This document shows, in pieces, positions 35,099 through 44,966 of a stretch of DNA of 62,558 nucleotides. Made by a program: the position numbers and the translations under genes. Origin of the DNA: Cacconaster sp964598495 (GTDB lineage: Bacteria > Bacteroidota > Bacteroidia > Bacteroidales > UBA932). Below the pieces are notes generated by a model that saw only the letters and a program-made list of their open reading frames with translations, searched no databases and had not been told where the DNA came from. The stretch's first letter is position 1; each line of letters starts with the position of its first letter. Location of the stretch: contig CAZRBY010000010.1 of NCBI GenBank assembly GCA_964598495.1, positions 1 through 62,558 on the forward strand, written 5' to 3'.

Positions 35099-36268
35099 AT
35101 GTATAGCAAGATTGCGACATATATAAGAGATCTCTATAATTCACAGGATTTCATTCCTCTAAGCGCACCGGTATTCATAGGAAATGAGAAAAAGTATCTG
35201 GAGGAGTGCATTGATTCCACTTTCGTCTCCAGCGTAGGAAAGTTCGTTGATCAGTTCGAAGAAATGGTGGCTGATTACACCGGTGCCAAGAAAGCTGTGG
35301 TTTGTGTAAATGGCACCAATGCGCTCCATTTGGCTATGATGCTTGCAGGTGTGAAGCGCAATGATGAAGTGATCACTCAGGCTCTCACCTTTGTTGCAAC
35401 CTGCAATGCGATCAATTATATCGGTGCCCATCCTATCTTCATTGATGTTGACCTTGATACAATGGGGCTCTCCCCCACTGCTGTAGATCATTGGCTGAAT
35501 GCCAACGCTGAGCTACACGGCGAAGAGTGTTTCAATAAGAATACCGGTCACAGGATAAAATGTTGTGTACCGATGCATACATTCGGTCATCCCGTACACC
35601 TCGATGAACTTATGGAAGTTTGCAAAAAATGGCATCTGGAACTGGTAGAAGATGCTGCCGAGAGCCTTGGCTCATTCTATAAAGGAAAACACACCGGCAC
35701 TTTCGGCCGAATAGGCATCATTTCTTTCAATGGGAATAAAACCATTACCACCGGTGGCGGAGGAATGCTCTTGTTCAATGATGAAGCGCTGGCAGCTCGG
35801 GCAAAACACCTCACCACGCAGGCAAAGATACCGCATCAGTGGGAATTTCGTCACGATGAGGTTGGTTACAATTACCGTCTGCCCAATATCAATGCCGCCC
35901 TCGGATGTGCTCAGATGGAGAATCTCGAACAATTTGTGCTTAATAAACGAGAAACAGCCTCCTCTTATGCTGCTTTTTTCATAGGTATTGAAGGATTAGA
36001 TTTTTTTACCGAACCTGCCGGCTGCCGCTCAAATTATTGGCTCAATGCACTGATTATGAAAGATAGGGAAACCCGTGACGGTTTCCTCCAATATACCAAC
36101 AAAAACGGAATCATGACACGTCCCATTTGGGAGCTCATGAATCAACTTCCGATGTTCCGCAATTGCCAAACAGATGGACTTAAGAACACAGAATGGCTTG
36201 CCGACAGGGTTGTCAATATTCCAAGTAGTGTGAACATACACTCATTATCCAAAAATCAGATCAAGTGA
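35099..36268 (+). CDS. legC: DegT/DnrJ/EryC1 aminotransferase (LegC-type)
   Basis: A 389-residue PLP enzyme that aminates the 4-keto sugar made by the preceding dehydratase. The PLP-binding lysine is in FNGNKTITTGGGGM, and the cofactor aspartate in LVEDAAESLGS. The ATG at 35099 is used; a GTG just before it adds one residue. It begins 6 nt after legB and overlaps the next gene (GTGA, 4 nt). The intact lysine contrasts with the His in RfbH at 25852, separating transaminase from dehydratase chemistry in the same locus. Confidence 0.9.
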   Translation: MYSKIATYIRDLYNSQDFIPLSAPVFIGNEKKYLEECIDSTFVSSVGKFVDQFEEMVADYTGAKKAVVCVNGTNALHLAMMLAGVKRNDEVITQALTFVATCNAINYIGAHPIFIDVDLDTMGLSPTAVDHWLNANAELHGEECFNKNTGHRIKCCVPMHTFGHPVHLDELMEVCKKWHLELVEDAAESLGSFYKGKHTGTFGRIGIISFNGNKTITTGGGGMLLFNDEALAARAKHLTTQAKIPHQWEFRHDEVGYNYRLPNINAALGCAQMENLEQFVLNKRETASSYAAFFIGIEGLDFFTEPAGCRSNYWLNALIMKDRETRDGFLQYTNKNGIMTRPIWELMNQLPMFRNCQTDGLKNTEWLADRVVNIPSSVNIHSLSKNQIK

Positions 36269-37272
36269 ACAAAGTTATCATTATAGCCGAAGCAGGTGTA
36301 AATCACAATGGTAGTCTTGAAATGGCAAAACAACTTGTTGATGCTGCAAAAGAAGCCGGAGCTGACTATGTAAAATTCCAAACTTTCAAGTCAGAAAAGT
36401 TGGTTTCAAAAGTTGCAAAACAAGCAGAATATCAGCAAAAAAACATCGGAAAACCAGGTGGAAGCCAGCTTGATATGCTTAAGAAGCTGGAGCTCTCACA
36501 GGAAGACCATAAAGAGTTGATATCATTTTGTAACGAAAAAGGCATCAGTTTTCTATCGACCGCTTTCGATATGGACTCCATAGAGTTTCTTCATTCTCTA
36601 AAACTCGGATTGTGGAAGATACCATCCGGAGAAGTCACCAATTATCCCTATTTACGCAAGATTGCAGAATATCAAGAACCCGTTATTCTTTCCACGGGGA
36701 TGTGCGAAATGTCTGATATCGAATCTGCAATTGAGGTACTGATTAAGAATGGATTATCCATTGATCAGATTACCGTGCTTCATTGCAATACAGAATATCC
36801 GACACCATTTAAGGATGTAAATCTCAAGGCTATGTCAGCCATCGGAGATAAGTTCGGAGTTCAAATAGGTTATTCAGACCACACAGAGGGCATTGAAGTA
36901 CCTATTGCAGCAGTCGCACTCGGAGCAACGGTAATTGAGAAGCATTTTACTCTTGATAAGAAAATGGAGGGTCCCGACCACAAGGCTTCCCTCGAACCTG
37001 ACGAGTTGAAAGCAATGATCAGTGCCATACGTAACATTGAGCAAGCGCTGGGAACAGGCCATAAGAGCATTTCAGAGTCTGAAAGGAAGAATATGGAGGC
37101 TGCCCGTAAAAGTATTGTAGCAGCCTGCCCAATAAAGAAAGGTGAGTTATTTACCGAAGAAAACCTCACTATAAAACGTCCGGGAAATGGCATTTCTCCA
37201 ATGAGATGGGACGAGGTGATTGGACTCACCGCAAAGAGAGATTTTTCAGAAGACCAATTGATTGAAATATGA
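36265..37272 (+). CDS. legI: Legionaminic/N-acetylneuraminic acid synthase (NeuB family)
   Basis: A 335-residue NeuB-family synthase condensing phosphoenolpyruvate with a 6-carbon diamino sugar to a nonulosonic acid. The TIM barrel begins IIAEAGVNHNGSLEMA and shows KFQTFKSE, STGMCEMSD and YSDHTEG. The C-terminal antifreeze-like SAF domain (about 280-335) is present. A GTG start (36265) overlaps the previous stop. In isolation it could be NeuB, LegI or PseI; LegI is preferred from the neighbours. Confidence 0.9.
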   Translation: MNKVIIIAEAGVNHNGSLEMAKQLVDAAKEAGADYVKFQTFKSEKLVSKVAKQAEYQQKNIGKPGGSQLDMLKKLELSQEDHKELISFCNEKGISFLSTAFDMDSIEFLHSLKLGLWKIPSGEVTNYPYLRKIAEYQEPVILSTGMCEMSDIESAIEVLIKNGLSIDQITVLHCNTEYPTPFKDVNLKAMSAIGDKFGVQIGYSDHTEGIEVPIAAVALGATVIEKHFTLDKKMEGPDHKASLEPDELKAMISAIRNIEQALGTGHKSISESERKNMEAARKSIVAACPIKKGELFTEENLTIKRPGNGISPMRWDEVIGLTAKRDFSEDQLIEI

Positions 37273-38432
37273 GAAAAATCTGCTTTGTCACAGGAACCCG
37301 TGCCGAGTATGGCCTTTTAAGTCGCCTTATGCGTCTTGTACAGGCAGATGCAAATCTGCAGTTGCAGATTATTGCTACAAATATGCACCTCTCTCCAAAG
37401 TTTGGTGAAACATATCGGGAAATTGAGGATGACGGATTTAAAATTGACAAAAAGGTGCCTATTATAGATGAACTTGCGGTAGATTCACCTGTTTCCACAT
37501 TAAGGGCAATGTCAAAGGGAATTGAAGGATTTGGAATAGCTTATTCGGAACTTAAACCTGACCTGATAGTCATTCTCGGGGATAGATATGAAATGCTCTC
37601 AGCTGCCACCGCAGCACTGATTTCCAGGATACCTATAGCCCATATTCATGGTGGAGAGGTAACTGAGGGTGCATTCGATGATGCAATCCGCCACTCCATC
37701 ACAAAGATGAGCTTACTTCATTTCACCTCTTGTGAAGAGTATCGCAAACGTGTCATACAACTTGGCGAAAATCCGGAAAGAGTCTTCAATGTAGGTTCTA
37801 TCGGAGTTGAGAACATAAAGCAAATACCATTGATGGAGAAAGAAGAGCTTGAGAGTTCTCTTGATTTCAAATTCAATGACCGTACAATCCTTGTCACATA
37901 TCATCCTGAGACTCTCGGAGGTGATTCCAAAACAGGTATTTGTGAGTTGCTCGCAGCCATATCGCAATATCCTGAACTTAGAGTGATATTTACAATGCCC
38001 AATTCAGATACAGGCCACCAACCAATAGTTCAAGCCATTGAAGAGTATGTAAAACAACATCCTGATAACTCCAAAGCCTTCACTTCTCTTGGAGTAAAAC
38101 GCTATCTTTCAGCACTACAGTATGTTAAAGCTGTTGTTGGCAACTCTTCAAGTGGAATTATCGAAGTGCCTTCATTTGGCATACCAACTCTAAATATCGG
38201 CAATCGCCAGAAAGGTCGTACAGCTTCCCGAAGTGTGGTTCACTGCGCTAATGACAGATATTCCATTTCAAAAGGTCTTGACCATATTTTCTCCGTGGAA
38301 CATCAAGCACTTTCTGCTAACAGCACCAATCCATATGAAAAAGAGAGATGTGCAGAAACCATTTTCGAAATCATTTCATCTTATGATCTTCCAAACTGCA
38401 CTAACAAGAGTTTTTATGATTTGAAACAATGA
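37269..38432 (+). CDS. legG: Hydrolysing nucleotide-sugar 2-epimerase (NeuC/LegG family)
   Basis: A 387-residue GT-B-fold epimerase that releases the nucleotide and inverts C2, giving the mannosamine-type substrate of the NeuB synthase. CFVTGTRAEYGLL (about 4-16) and GDRYEML are N-terminal landmarks; the C-terminal nucleotide site is NSSSGIIEVPSFGIPTLNIG. Overlaps the genes on both sides by 4 nt. Length and motifs fit both NeuC and LegG; the surrounding Leg/Ptm set supports LegG. Confidence 0.9.
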   Translation: MRKICFVTGTRAEYGLLSRLMRLVQADANLQLQIIATNMHLSPKFGETYREIEDDGFKIDKKVPIIDELAVDSPVSTLRAMSKGIEGFGIAYSELKPDLIVILGDRYEMLSAATAALISRIPIAHIHGGEVTEGAFDDAIRHSITKMSLLHFTSCEEYRKRVIQLGENPERVFNVGSIGVENIKQIPLMEKEELESSLDFKFNDRTILVTYHPETLGGDSKTGICELLAAISQYPELRVIFTMPNSDTGHQPIVQAIEEYVKQHPDNSKAFTSLGVKRYLSALQYVKAVVGNSSSGIIEVPSFGIPTLNIGNRQKGRTASRSVVHCANDRYSISKGLDHIFSVEHQALSANSTNPYEKERCAETIFEIISSYDLPNCTNKSFYDLKQ

Positions 38433-39157
38433 AAAAAGAGAGCAATATACTTATCACAATCTGCGCCAGGGGTGGCTCAAAAGGCATCCCCGGCAAAAAC
38501 ATTAAAGAAGTCAATGGGAAGCCGCTAATTGCATACACTATTGAAGCGGCCAGACGTGTAAAAGAGAAATTATCCGAATGCAGAGTCGATATTGAACTCT
38601 CAACTGATTCGGATGAGATAAGAAATTGTGCAGCAGAGTTTGGACTGAAATCCGACTATCAACGTCCGGATTATCTTGCTAACGACACCTGCGGAAAGAT
38701 AGATGCCATTAGAGATCTTTTGTTTCATTCGGAAAAGAAGAACAATTGTATGTATGATTTTGTAGTAGATTTGGATGTTACTTCACCGATAAGAACAACT
38801 GATGACATCATCAACTGTCTCACTATGTTTAATGAGGACAATGACCTGATGACGGTCTTTTCTGTTAATCACTGTGCTAGAAATCCTTATTTTAATCAGG
38901 TTGAGGAAAAACCGGACGGTTATTGCAAACTTGTAATTGAAGGCAAGTATCTCTCAAGGCAGACTGCGCCTAAAGTTTACGATATGAATGCCTCTATTTA
39001 TGTTTATCGTCGCCCATTCTTCGATATGGATTTCTCTACAGCCCTCACAGATAAAACAAAAATTTATTTAATGAAGCATATCTGCTTTGATCTGGACGAA
39101 CCTCACGACTACGACTATCTCGCTTTTCTGGTCTCAACAAAACGAATTGAATTATAA
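38429..39157 (+). CDS. legF: CMP-nonulosonate (legionaminate) cytidylyltransferase
   Basis: A 242-residue CMP-sialate synthetase family enzyme that activates the nonulosonic acid as a CMP sugar for transfer. The CTP-binding motif is ICARGGSKGIPGKNIKEVNG (about 11-30), followed by DVTSPIRTTDDI and the RQTAPKVYDMNASIYVYRR block. It corresponds in position and family to LegF/PtmB of Campylobacter. It shares its last base with the start of the next gene. Confidence 0.92.
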   Translation: MKKESNILITICARGGSKGIPGKNIKEVNGKPLIAYTIEAARRVKEKLSECRVDIELSTDSDEIRNCAAEFGLKSDYQRPDYLANDTCGKIDAIRDLLFHSEKKNNCMYDFVVDLDVTSPIRTTDDIINCLTMFNEDNDLMTVFSVNHCARNPYFNQVEEKPDGYCKLVIEGKYLSRQTAPKVYDMNASIYVYRRPFFDMDFSTALTDKTKIYLMKHICFDLDEPHDYDYLAFLVSTKRIEL

Positions 39158-40089
39158 TGAACATTCTGATCATAGGACTTGGCTCTATAGCAAAAAAGCA
39201 CATCGCAGCAATACGCGCTATTGACAGCAATGCTTCCATCTATGCATTGCGGTCTCGACGTGACTCTAAGGCTTATGGCGGAGTCGTAGATCTTTACTCA
39301 TTTGATGAAGCATCGAAGATCAATCTTGATTTTGCTATAATATCCACTCCAACATCAGAGCACAAAAAAACAATACATAAACTTTTAGAATTCAGAATTC
39401 CCCTCTTCATAGAAAAACCGGTAGCCTCTTCTCCCATTGATGATGTAATAAACAGCATCAATGAGGCTGGAATATTGACCTATGTGGCCTGTAACCTTAG
39501 ATTTCTTGAAAGCATCAGATTTTTAAAGAATTGCATCGCATCAGGAGAAATACCCGGAAGAATCAATGAGGTGAATGTCTATTGTGGCTCTTATCTGCCC
39601 GAATGGCGTCCCGGAACCAATTTCAGGGAATCCTATAGTACTCGGGCGGAAATGGGAGGAGGAGTTCATCTGGATTTGATTCACGAATTGGATTATATAT
39701 GCTGGATTTTCGGAATGTTTGAGAGTCATAGGGCCTTTTGTCGGAGCAAATCATCTCTTGACATTGACGCGATAGATTATGCAAAATATCTTCTCTTTTA
39801 TGAAGATTTTGCCTGTGACATCACGCTAAATTATTTCAGGCGTGACTACAAAAGAGAAATAGAGATTCTATTTGATTCCATTACGTGGAAAGTAGACTTA
39901 GCCAAAAACTGCATAACCGATTCCAATGGAGTTGTAATTTTCCGGTCAGAGCAAAGTGGTACTGATACGTACACCGAGCAGATGAGGTACTTCTTCGATC
40001 TTGTCTCAAATAATGAGAAAGATTCTTTCAATGATATTATATTTGCAAATGAGATTTTGAAATTATGTCTGGATTATGAAAGACCTTGA
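39157..40089 (+). CDS. Gfo/Idh/MocA-type oxidoreductase (PtmF-like)
   Basis: A 310-residue NAD(P)-dependent oxidoreductase: N-terminal Rossmann start IIGLGSIAKKHIAAI (about 4-18), the EKP motif IEKPVASS, and the HLDLIHELDYICW segment in the catalytic half. Campylobacter PtmF, of the same family, helps make the GDP-linked glucosamine precursor for legionaminic acid. It overlaps the next gene by 14 nt, keeping the PtmF-PtmA-PtmE set together. The exact reaction is not provable here. Confidence 0.82.
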   Translation: MNILIIGLGSIAKKHIAAIRAIDSNASIYALRSRRDSKAYGGVVDLYSFDEASKINLDFAIISTPTSEHKKTIHKLLEFRIPLFIEKPVASSPIDDVINSINEAGILTYVACNLRFLESIRFLKNCIASGEIPGRINEVNVYCGSYLPEWRPGTNFRESYSTRAEMGGGVHLDLIHELDYICWIFGMFESHRAFCRSKSSLDIDAIDYAKYLLFYEDFACDITLNYFRRDYKREIEILFDSITWKVDLAKNCITDSNGVVIFRSEQSGTDTYTEQMRYFFDLVSNNEKDSFNDIIFANEILKLCLDYERP

Positions 40090-40819
40090 GAATAAAATAG
40101 TAATTGTTGCCGGCGGCAGAGGATTGATCGGAAGGGAAATTGTAAAACAGTTCAAAGAGAGAAATTCGATTGTAATAGATGCTGATTTGGCCAATGAAAC
40201 CTCCTCGGAAAATAATACTTTCAAGCTCGATCTTGCTGATAATTCCTCGATTGATGCTCTGCTTTCCTTTGTTATGCAAAAATATAGACGGATTGACGCA
40301 CTTGTAAATGCCGCCTATCCTCGAACAAAAGATTGGGGAAAGTACTATTTCGAAGAATCTCCTTTTTCCCATTGGGAAAACAACATCAATCTTCAACTGA
40401 ACTCTGTGTTTTATCTAAATCAGCAAGTCCTGAAAGTTATGAAGGAGCAGAATTATGGTTCTATAGTAAACTTCGGATCAATCTATGGAATTGTTGGAAA
40501 TGATTTTACCATTTATGAAGATTACAATGGCACTTCTCCGGGTGAATATTGCGCAATAAAGGGTGCCATAATCAACTTCACACGCTACCTGGCCTCTTAT
40601 TTCGGCAAATATAATGTAAGGATCAATTGTGTCTCTCCCGGAGGCATTTTTGATAATCAGCGTGAAGAATTTGTCAGAAAATACACTCACAAATGCCCAA
40701 TGAAACGGATGGGCAATCCTGATGATATCGCTCCGATCTGTCTCTTCCTTGTGTCAGATGGGGCTAAATATATTACAGGACAAAATATAGCCGTTGATGG
40801 CGGCTGGACAGCTATATAA
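40076..40819 (+). CDS. Short-chain dehydrogenase (PtmA-like)
   Basis: A 247-residue classical SDR. Cofactor motif is VAGGRGLIGREI (about 11-22), with VNAAYPR in the NNAG position. The catalytic serine is in NFGSIYGI, the Tyr-Lys pair in EYCAIKGAI, and VSPGG and GQNIAVDGGW lie at the end. Family and position match PtmA of the Campylobacter legionaminate pathway. A start 30 nt before its end could be misread for the next gene; see the next entry. Confidence 0.88.
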   Translation: MKDLENKIVIVAGGRGLIGREIVKQFKERNSIVIDADLANETSSENNTFKLDLADNSSIDALLSFVMQKYRRIDALVNAAYPRTKDWGKYYFEESPFSHWENNINLQLNSVFYLNQQVLKVMKEQNYGSIVNFGSIYGIVGNDFTIYEDYNGTSPGEYCAIKGAIINFTRYLASYFGKYNVRINCVSPGGIFDNQREEFVRKYTHKCPMKRMGNPDDIAPICLFLVSDGAKYITGQNIAVDGGWTAI

Positions 40820-40823
40820 TACA

Positions 40824-41870
40824 ATGATAAAGAATAATACCATAAGCAATTCAGCTACAATTCTGGATGCACTGAAGTTACTTAACGATTTTACCGTTGT
40901 CGGACTTACTTTGTTTGTGACTGACTCCTCTAACAGGGTTGTCGGCACAATCACCGATGGAGATATCCGCAGAAGACTGGTCGGAGGAGGAGCTTTGACC
41001 GATTGCGTAACAACTGCTATGAACAACGAATTCTCATTCTATTCATCTAATGAAGGCGAGACAGTAGAATCATTTCATCAAATTAAAAAAAGGGGTATAA
41101 AGGTCATTCCAATACTTGATGAGGAGTTGAGGCTGGTAGGAATCATCGACACTGCTAAACAAAAGTCCGTGCTCCCCATAGATGCAATACTTATGGCTGG
41201 AGGCAAAGGGGAACGCCTAAGACCTCTTACAGATAATACACCCAAACCGCTTCTCAAAGTGGGAGATAAGACCATCATTGATCACAATATTGACCGTCTG
41301 CTATCTTACGGCATCAAACATATTTCCGTTACAGTAAATTATCTTAAAGAACAACTGGAAGGGCACTTCTCAAAGCCAAGAAACGGCGTAATAATTAACA
41401 CCGTTCGAGAACCAAAATTTCTCGGAACCATCGGATCGGTTAAGTTTGTTGAAAGATTACACCACGACACAATATTGGTAATGAATTCAGATCTTTTTAC
41501 CAATATCAATTACGAGGATTTCTATCTCGACTTTGTGAGAAGTGAAGCAGATATGTCTGTCGCCGCCATACCCTACTCCGTTTCCATTCCCTACGGTATT
41601 CTTGAGATCGAAGAAGGTTCGATTACTGCTCTTGCTGAAAAGCCGACCTACAACTACTATGCAAATGCCGGTCTCTATCTGATAAAGAAAGAAATGCTCT
41701 CACTAATACCCGACAATGAGTATTTCGATGCCACAGATCTTATTGAACTGTTGATCTCACGTGGCTCAAAGGTTATCAGGTTCCCAATCACCGGATACTG
41801 GATTGATATTGGAAAAAACGAGGACTACAAGAAAGCAAACGAACTGGTAAGGCATATCAATAGTAATTGA
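40824..41870 (+). CDS. CBS-domain sugar-phosphate nucleotidyltransferase (PtmE-like)
   Basis: A 348-residue protein with two N-terminal CBS repeats (about 1-115: GTITDGDIRRRLV, VGIIDTAKQ) fused to a nucleotidyltransferase (MAGGKGERLRPLTDNTPKPL). PtmE of Campylobacter has this architecture and makes GDP-glucosamine for legionaminic acid. The ATG at 40824 is chosen over an ATG inside the SDR gene because it follows the SDR stop. The CBS pair suggests allosteric control by a nucleotide. Last clear member of the legionaminate module. Confidence 0.88.
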   Translation: MIKNNTISNSATILDALKLLNDFTVVGLTLFVTDSSNRVVGTITDGDIRRRLVGGGALTDCVTTAMNNEFSFYSSNEGETVESFHQIKKRGIKVIPILDEELRLVGIIDTAKQKSVLPIDAILMAGGKGERLRPLTDNTPKPLLKVGDKTIIDHNIDRLLSYGIKHISVTVNYLKEQLEGHFSKPRNGVIINTVREPKFLGTIGSVKFVERLHHDTILVMNSDLFTNINYEDFYLDFVRSEADMSVAAIPYSVSIPYGILEIEEGSITALAEKPTYNYYANAGLYLIKKEMLSLIPDNEYFDATDLIELLISRGSKVIRFPITGYWIDIGKNEDYKKANELVRHINSN

Positions 41871-41917
41871 TATTGTTACCTTAGGGAAACATTTGAGTTG
41901 GTTCTGACTGAAATTAT

Positions 41918-43459
41918 ATGAAAGTTCTTTTTTATTCGACCTGTATTTTATACACTAAAATAGCTTATGGGGTGCTCAGTGATGAGGCTCAGAAGATGGC
42001 CAATGATGGTCATGAAGTCTATTTTTTGACCTGCGGCAAAAGGTGTGGCAAACATATTATGAACTGTTGCTCCGGTAATCCGCAAGCCAACAAGGGACTT
42101 TGTATAACTTGCGAATTCTGGACATCCAAAGCACTTTCCGTACTGGATAAGAGAATAAAGAGGATAAGTTTTGCTGATTATATAAAAGATAAACAGGAAA
42201 AAACTGAATGGAATTATAATTCATCAAAAGAACTACGAAGTACCACCTATCGTGATGCTAATATCGGGCTGGCGGCAATGTCATTTTATATTGACAACAC
42301 TCGGAACCTTCACCCTAAAATCACACCTGAAAGCAAACCCTATTTTGACAATTTGCTTGACCAGGGACGCACTCTGACAAATGCATCAATCAATCTGCTT
42401 TCTGAATTAAAACCTGACAAAGTAGTACTTTTTAATGGGCGTTTACTTGAAACAAGAGTACTGTTTGATACCTGCAAGAATTTAAATGTTCCTATTGATG
42501 TGATGGAAGTGCATCCCAGCAACAATCCTAACCAATCCTTTAAAGTAGTTTTTGAGAACAATCTACCTCACAACATCAAATACAGGCATAAGGTTATTAC
42601 TGAAATGTGGGATAACTCCCCTCTTTGCGAAGAGGAAAAAAAGGCAATTGCTAATTCCTTCTTTCTCAATAGGCGGAAAAGTAAACCTGCTGGAGATAAG
42701 GTCTACACTGCCAATCAAGAATTCGGACTCCTTCCCAAAGACTGGAACAATTCCAAACACAATATTGCAATATTCAATTCATCCGAGGATGAATTTGCTG
42801 CCGTGGGTGGCGATTTTGACAAACTCGCCCTTTTTGACTCACAAATTGAGGGCATTAAATTTATTCTTGACAAATTTAAGGAAAACAAGGATTATCATTT
42901 TTACCTTAGGGTACACCCAAACCTCTCAAAAATCAAATACAAGTACCACACTGACTTGTACAAATTGAGTGATCTTTATACCAATATCACAGTTATTCCC
43001 GCTACCGACAGAATTGACACTTACGCACTTATGGATGCTGCTGAAAAAGTGATAGTTTTCGGTTCCACCATGGGAGTTGAGGCAGCATATTGGAATAAAC
43101 CGGTTATTCTCCTCGGTGCTTCGCTCTACTATTACGGAGATATCTGCCATACTCCTAAAAAGAAAGAGGAGATCATACCGATGATTGAATCTGCTCTTGA
43201 ACCAAAGTCCGATATTTTTATCCAAAAATTCGGATATTACATTATGGATTTTAAGAGGGCCACATTTGAGGAACAAATGTATAGATATTTTGACTATACT
43301 ACTTACTCAATTTCAATTGGCGGACTCAAAGCACACGGAGTTAATTACCATACACTACTGGGCTCAAAAAAACTCTTTCTTTTCACTATCTCAGCAATAA
43401 GACTGATATTGGAAAAAACATTCAAAAACAAGTTCCGGCTACCGACTGAAGAAGAATAG
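41918..43459 (+). CDS. Capsule polysaccharide biosynthesis-type glycosyltransferase
   Basis: A 513-residue protein I place in the Capsule_synth/KpsS-like group of GT-B-type transferases on weak similarity: RVHPNLS with a basic/acidic motif (about 330-336), FGSTMGVEAAYWNKPVILLG (about 385-404). The N-terminus (35-70) has a cysteine cluster: C-x3-C, NCCSG, GLCITCEF. This spacing could bind a metal and is not something I know from the family. Directly downstream of the legionaminate module, it is the best candidate for transferring legionaminic acid. Convergent with the flippase gene. Confidence 0.65.
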   Translation: MKVLFYSTCILYTKIAYGVLSDEAQKMANDGHEVYFLTCGKRCGKHIMNCCSGNPQANKGLCITCEFWTSKALSVLDKRIKRISFADYIKDKQEKTEWNYNSSKELRSTTYRDANIGLAAMSFYIDNTRNLHPKITPESKPYFDNLLDQGRTLTNASINLLSELKPDKVVLFNGRLLETRVLFDTCKNLNVPIDVMEVHPSNNPNQSFKVVFENNLPHNIKYRHKVITEMWDNSPLCEEEKKAIANSFFLNRRKSKPAGDKVYTANQEFGLLPKDWNNSKHNIAIFNSSEDEFAAVGGDFDKLALFDSQIEGIKFILDKFKENKDYHFYLRVHPNLSKIKYKYHTDLYKLSDLYTNITVIPATDRIDTYALMDAAEKVIVFGSTMGVEAAYWNKPVILLGASLYYYGDICHTPKKKEEIIPMIESALEPKSDIFIQKFGYYIMDFKRATFEEQMYRYFDYTTYSISIGGLKAHGVNYHTLLGSKKLFLFTISAIRLILEKTFKNKFRLPTEEE

Positions 43460-43461
43460 CC

Positions 43462-44961
43462 CTACTTCCTCCTGAGGATCTTATCTATAATTCTGTTTAT
43501 ATCTGCCGAGACTTTATTTGTGTAGACAGCTACTACCCCCAACCCACAGATTACTATTGTTTTTGTGCAATTGAGGGCTATTCTGCCTCCAAGTGAAGAG
43601 GGCGTGCTAAACAAACTGTTCCAATAAAAGTCCATGAAGAACATGGCTATAAAAATAAAAACTACAATGATCTGTCCTTTGGAGAGAATTGAGACTTTCG
43701 TAGTGAAATATAGGAATGGTAAAAGGAATATATAGGCTACAAAATAGGAGATCAAAGTCGCCCATGCAGCACCGTCAATTCCATAGATCGGAATCAACTT
43801 GTTGTTAAGAACAATCGCCGCAAACGTGAGAATAAATGTGTAGATAAGGGAGAAATAATAATGCTTGGAAAATCCCAGCGCTGAAATGGCAATACTTAGC
43901 GAAGAGTGAAGAATTCTAGAGAGTCCCAGGATAGCAATCACCATTTTTGCACCGGAATATATTTCCCCATTAGGAAGCAATTCAAAGAAAAGGTCGATAT
44001 TCATCCATATCAATATGAAAATGAATGACGATATCAGGAATTGATGCATAGAAACACTCTTGCACAACTGATTTGTAAGCTGTAAATCTCCATCCTTCAT
44101 GGCTTGCGATATGGAAGGAAGTGAGACTATGCCGAGAGATCGATATGGCATCTCAATAATTGCAACAATATATAAGGCAATTGTAAAAACACCGGTTGAC
44201 TCAAGTCCCATCTTTGCCGATACGAAAAAAGTATTGATACTCGGAGTTATCAGACCTACGACTGCGGCCGCTACCAGAAATAGGGTATAAAATGTAAAAT
44301 CTTTTCTTATCGCAGGAGTTACAAATTTGAAGTTGGGCTTGAAAGAGACACGCTTCAATGATATCAGATAGCCTATGTTCAATAATGTACACAGGAAATA
44401 GATGATGGCGAAACCTTTAAGAACACCATCAAAACTGATTATATCGAATCCATATAGCAGATATGTCGCAAGCAAAAATATCCTGCAACCAACCTCTTTT
44501 ATGAATCGCGGTACCGCGATTCTTTGCAAAACACTCGCATTACATTCGAAAACCGTATTGTAAAGCATCCAGAATGCCACCGGAATCACCAAATTGTAGT
44601 AATCTACAAACAATGGTGATTTTTCATGGAAGAAATCAGATATCGGTGCCTTGAAAAGAACAAAAAGAAGAGTAAAAATTACAAAGCCTACCAGAGGTAT
44701 AATCAATGTCCAAAAAAAGAAACCATTATCCTTCTTCTCTTCATCCCTGAAATAGGGGAAAAACCTCATAGTAGATGAACTGGTGCCGAGCTGAGCCAGA
44801 CCTGCGAGCAAAACAGCTGCATCCAGAATCACCCTTGTCAAACCAATCTCCTCGGCAGTAAGGTAACTGACCAGAACGAAAAAGGTAGTAAAGAAACCAA
44901 TGGCAACACCGATATAGTTTGCCATAGTTCCTTTAAGACTCTGTCTGATTATTATTCCCAT
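43462..44961 (-). CDS. Wzx-like polysaccharide flippase
   Basis: A 499-residue integral membrane protein with about 14 hydrophobic segments, of the MOP superfamily (PST/Wzx type). It begins IIIRQSLKGTMANYIGVAIG, a common start for oligosaccharide translocases. Its role would be to flip lipid-linked O-units made by the upstream module across the inner membrane. It is on the opposite strand, first downstream of the YfhO gene with a 5-nt gap, so expression may be separate from the biosynthesis genes. The sugar handled is not predictable. Confidence 0.9.
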   Translation of the reverse strand: MGIIIRQSLKGTMANYIGVAIGFFTTFFVLVSYLTAEEIGLTRVILDAAVLLAGLAQLGTSSSTMRFFPYFRDEEKKDNGFFFWTLIIPLVGFVIFTLLFVLFKAPISDFFHEKSPLFVDYYNLVIPVAFWMLYNTVFECNASVLQRIAVPRFIKEVGCRIFLLATYLLYGFDIISFDGVLKGFAIIYFLCTLLNIGYLISLKRVSFKPNFKFVTPAIRKDFTFYTLFLVAAAVVGLITPSINTFFVSAKMGLESTGVFTIALYIVAIIEMPYRSLGIVSLPSISQAMKDGDLQLTNQLCKSVSMHQFLISSFIFILIWMNIDLFFELLPNGEIYSGAKMVIAILGLSRILHSSLSIAISALGFSKHYYFSLIYTFILTFAAIVLNNKLIPIYGIDGAAWATLISYFVAYIFLLPFLYFTTKVSILSKGQIIVVFIFIAMFFMDFYWNSLFSTPSSLGGRIALNCTKTIVICGLGVVAVYTNKVSADINRIIDKILRRK

Positions 44962-44966
44962 TAGAA

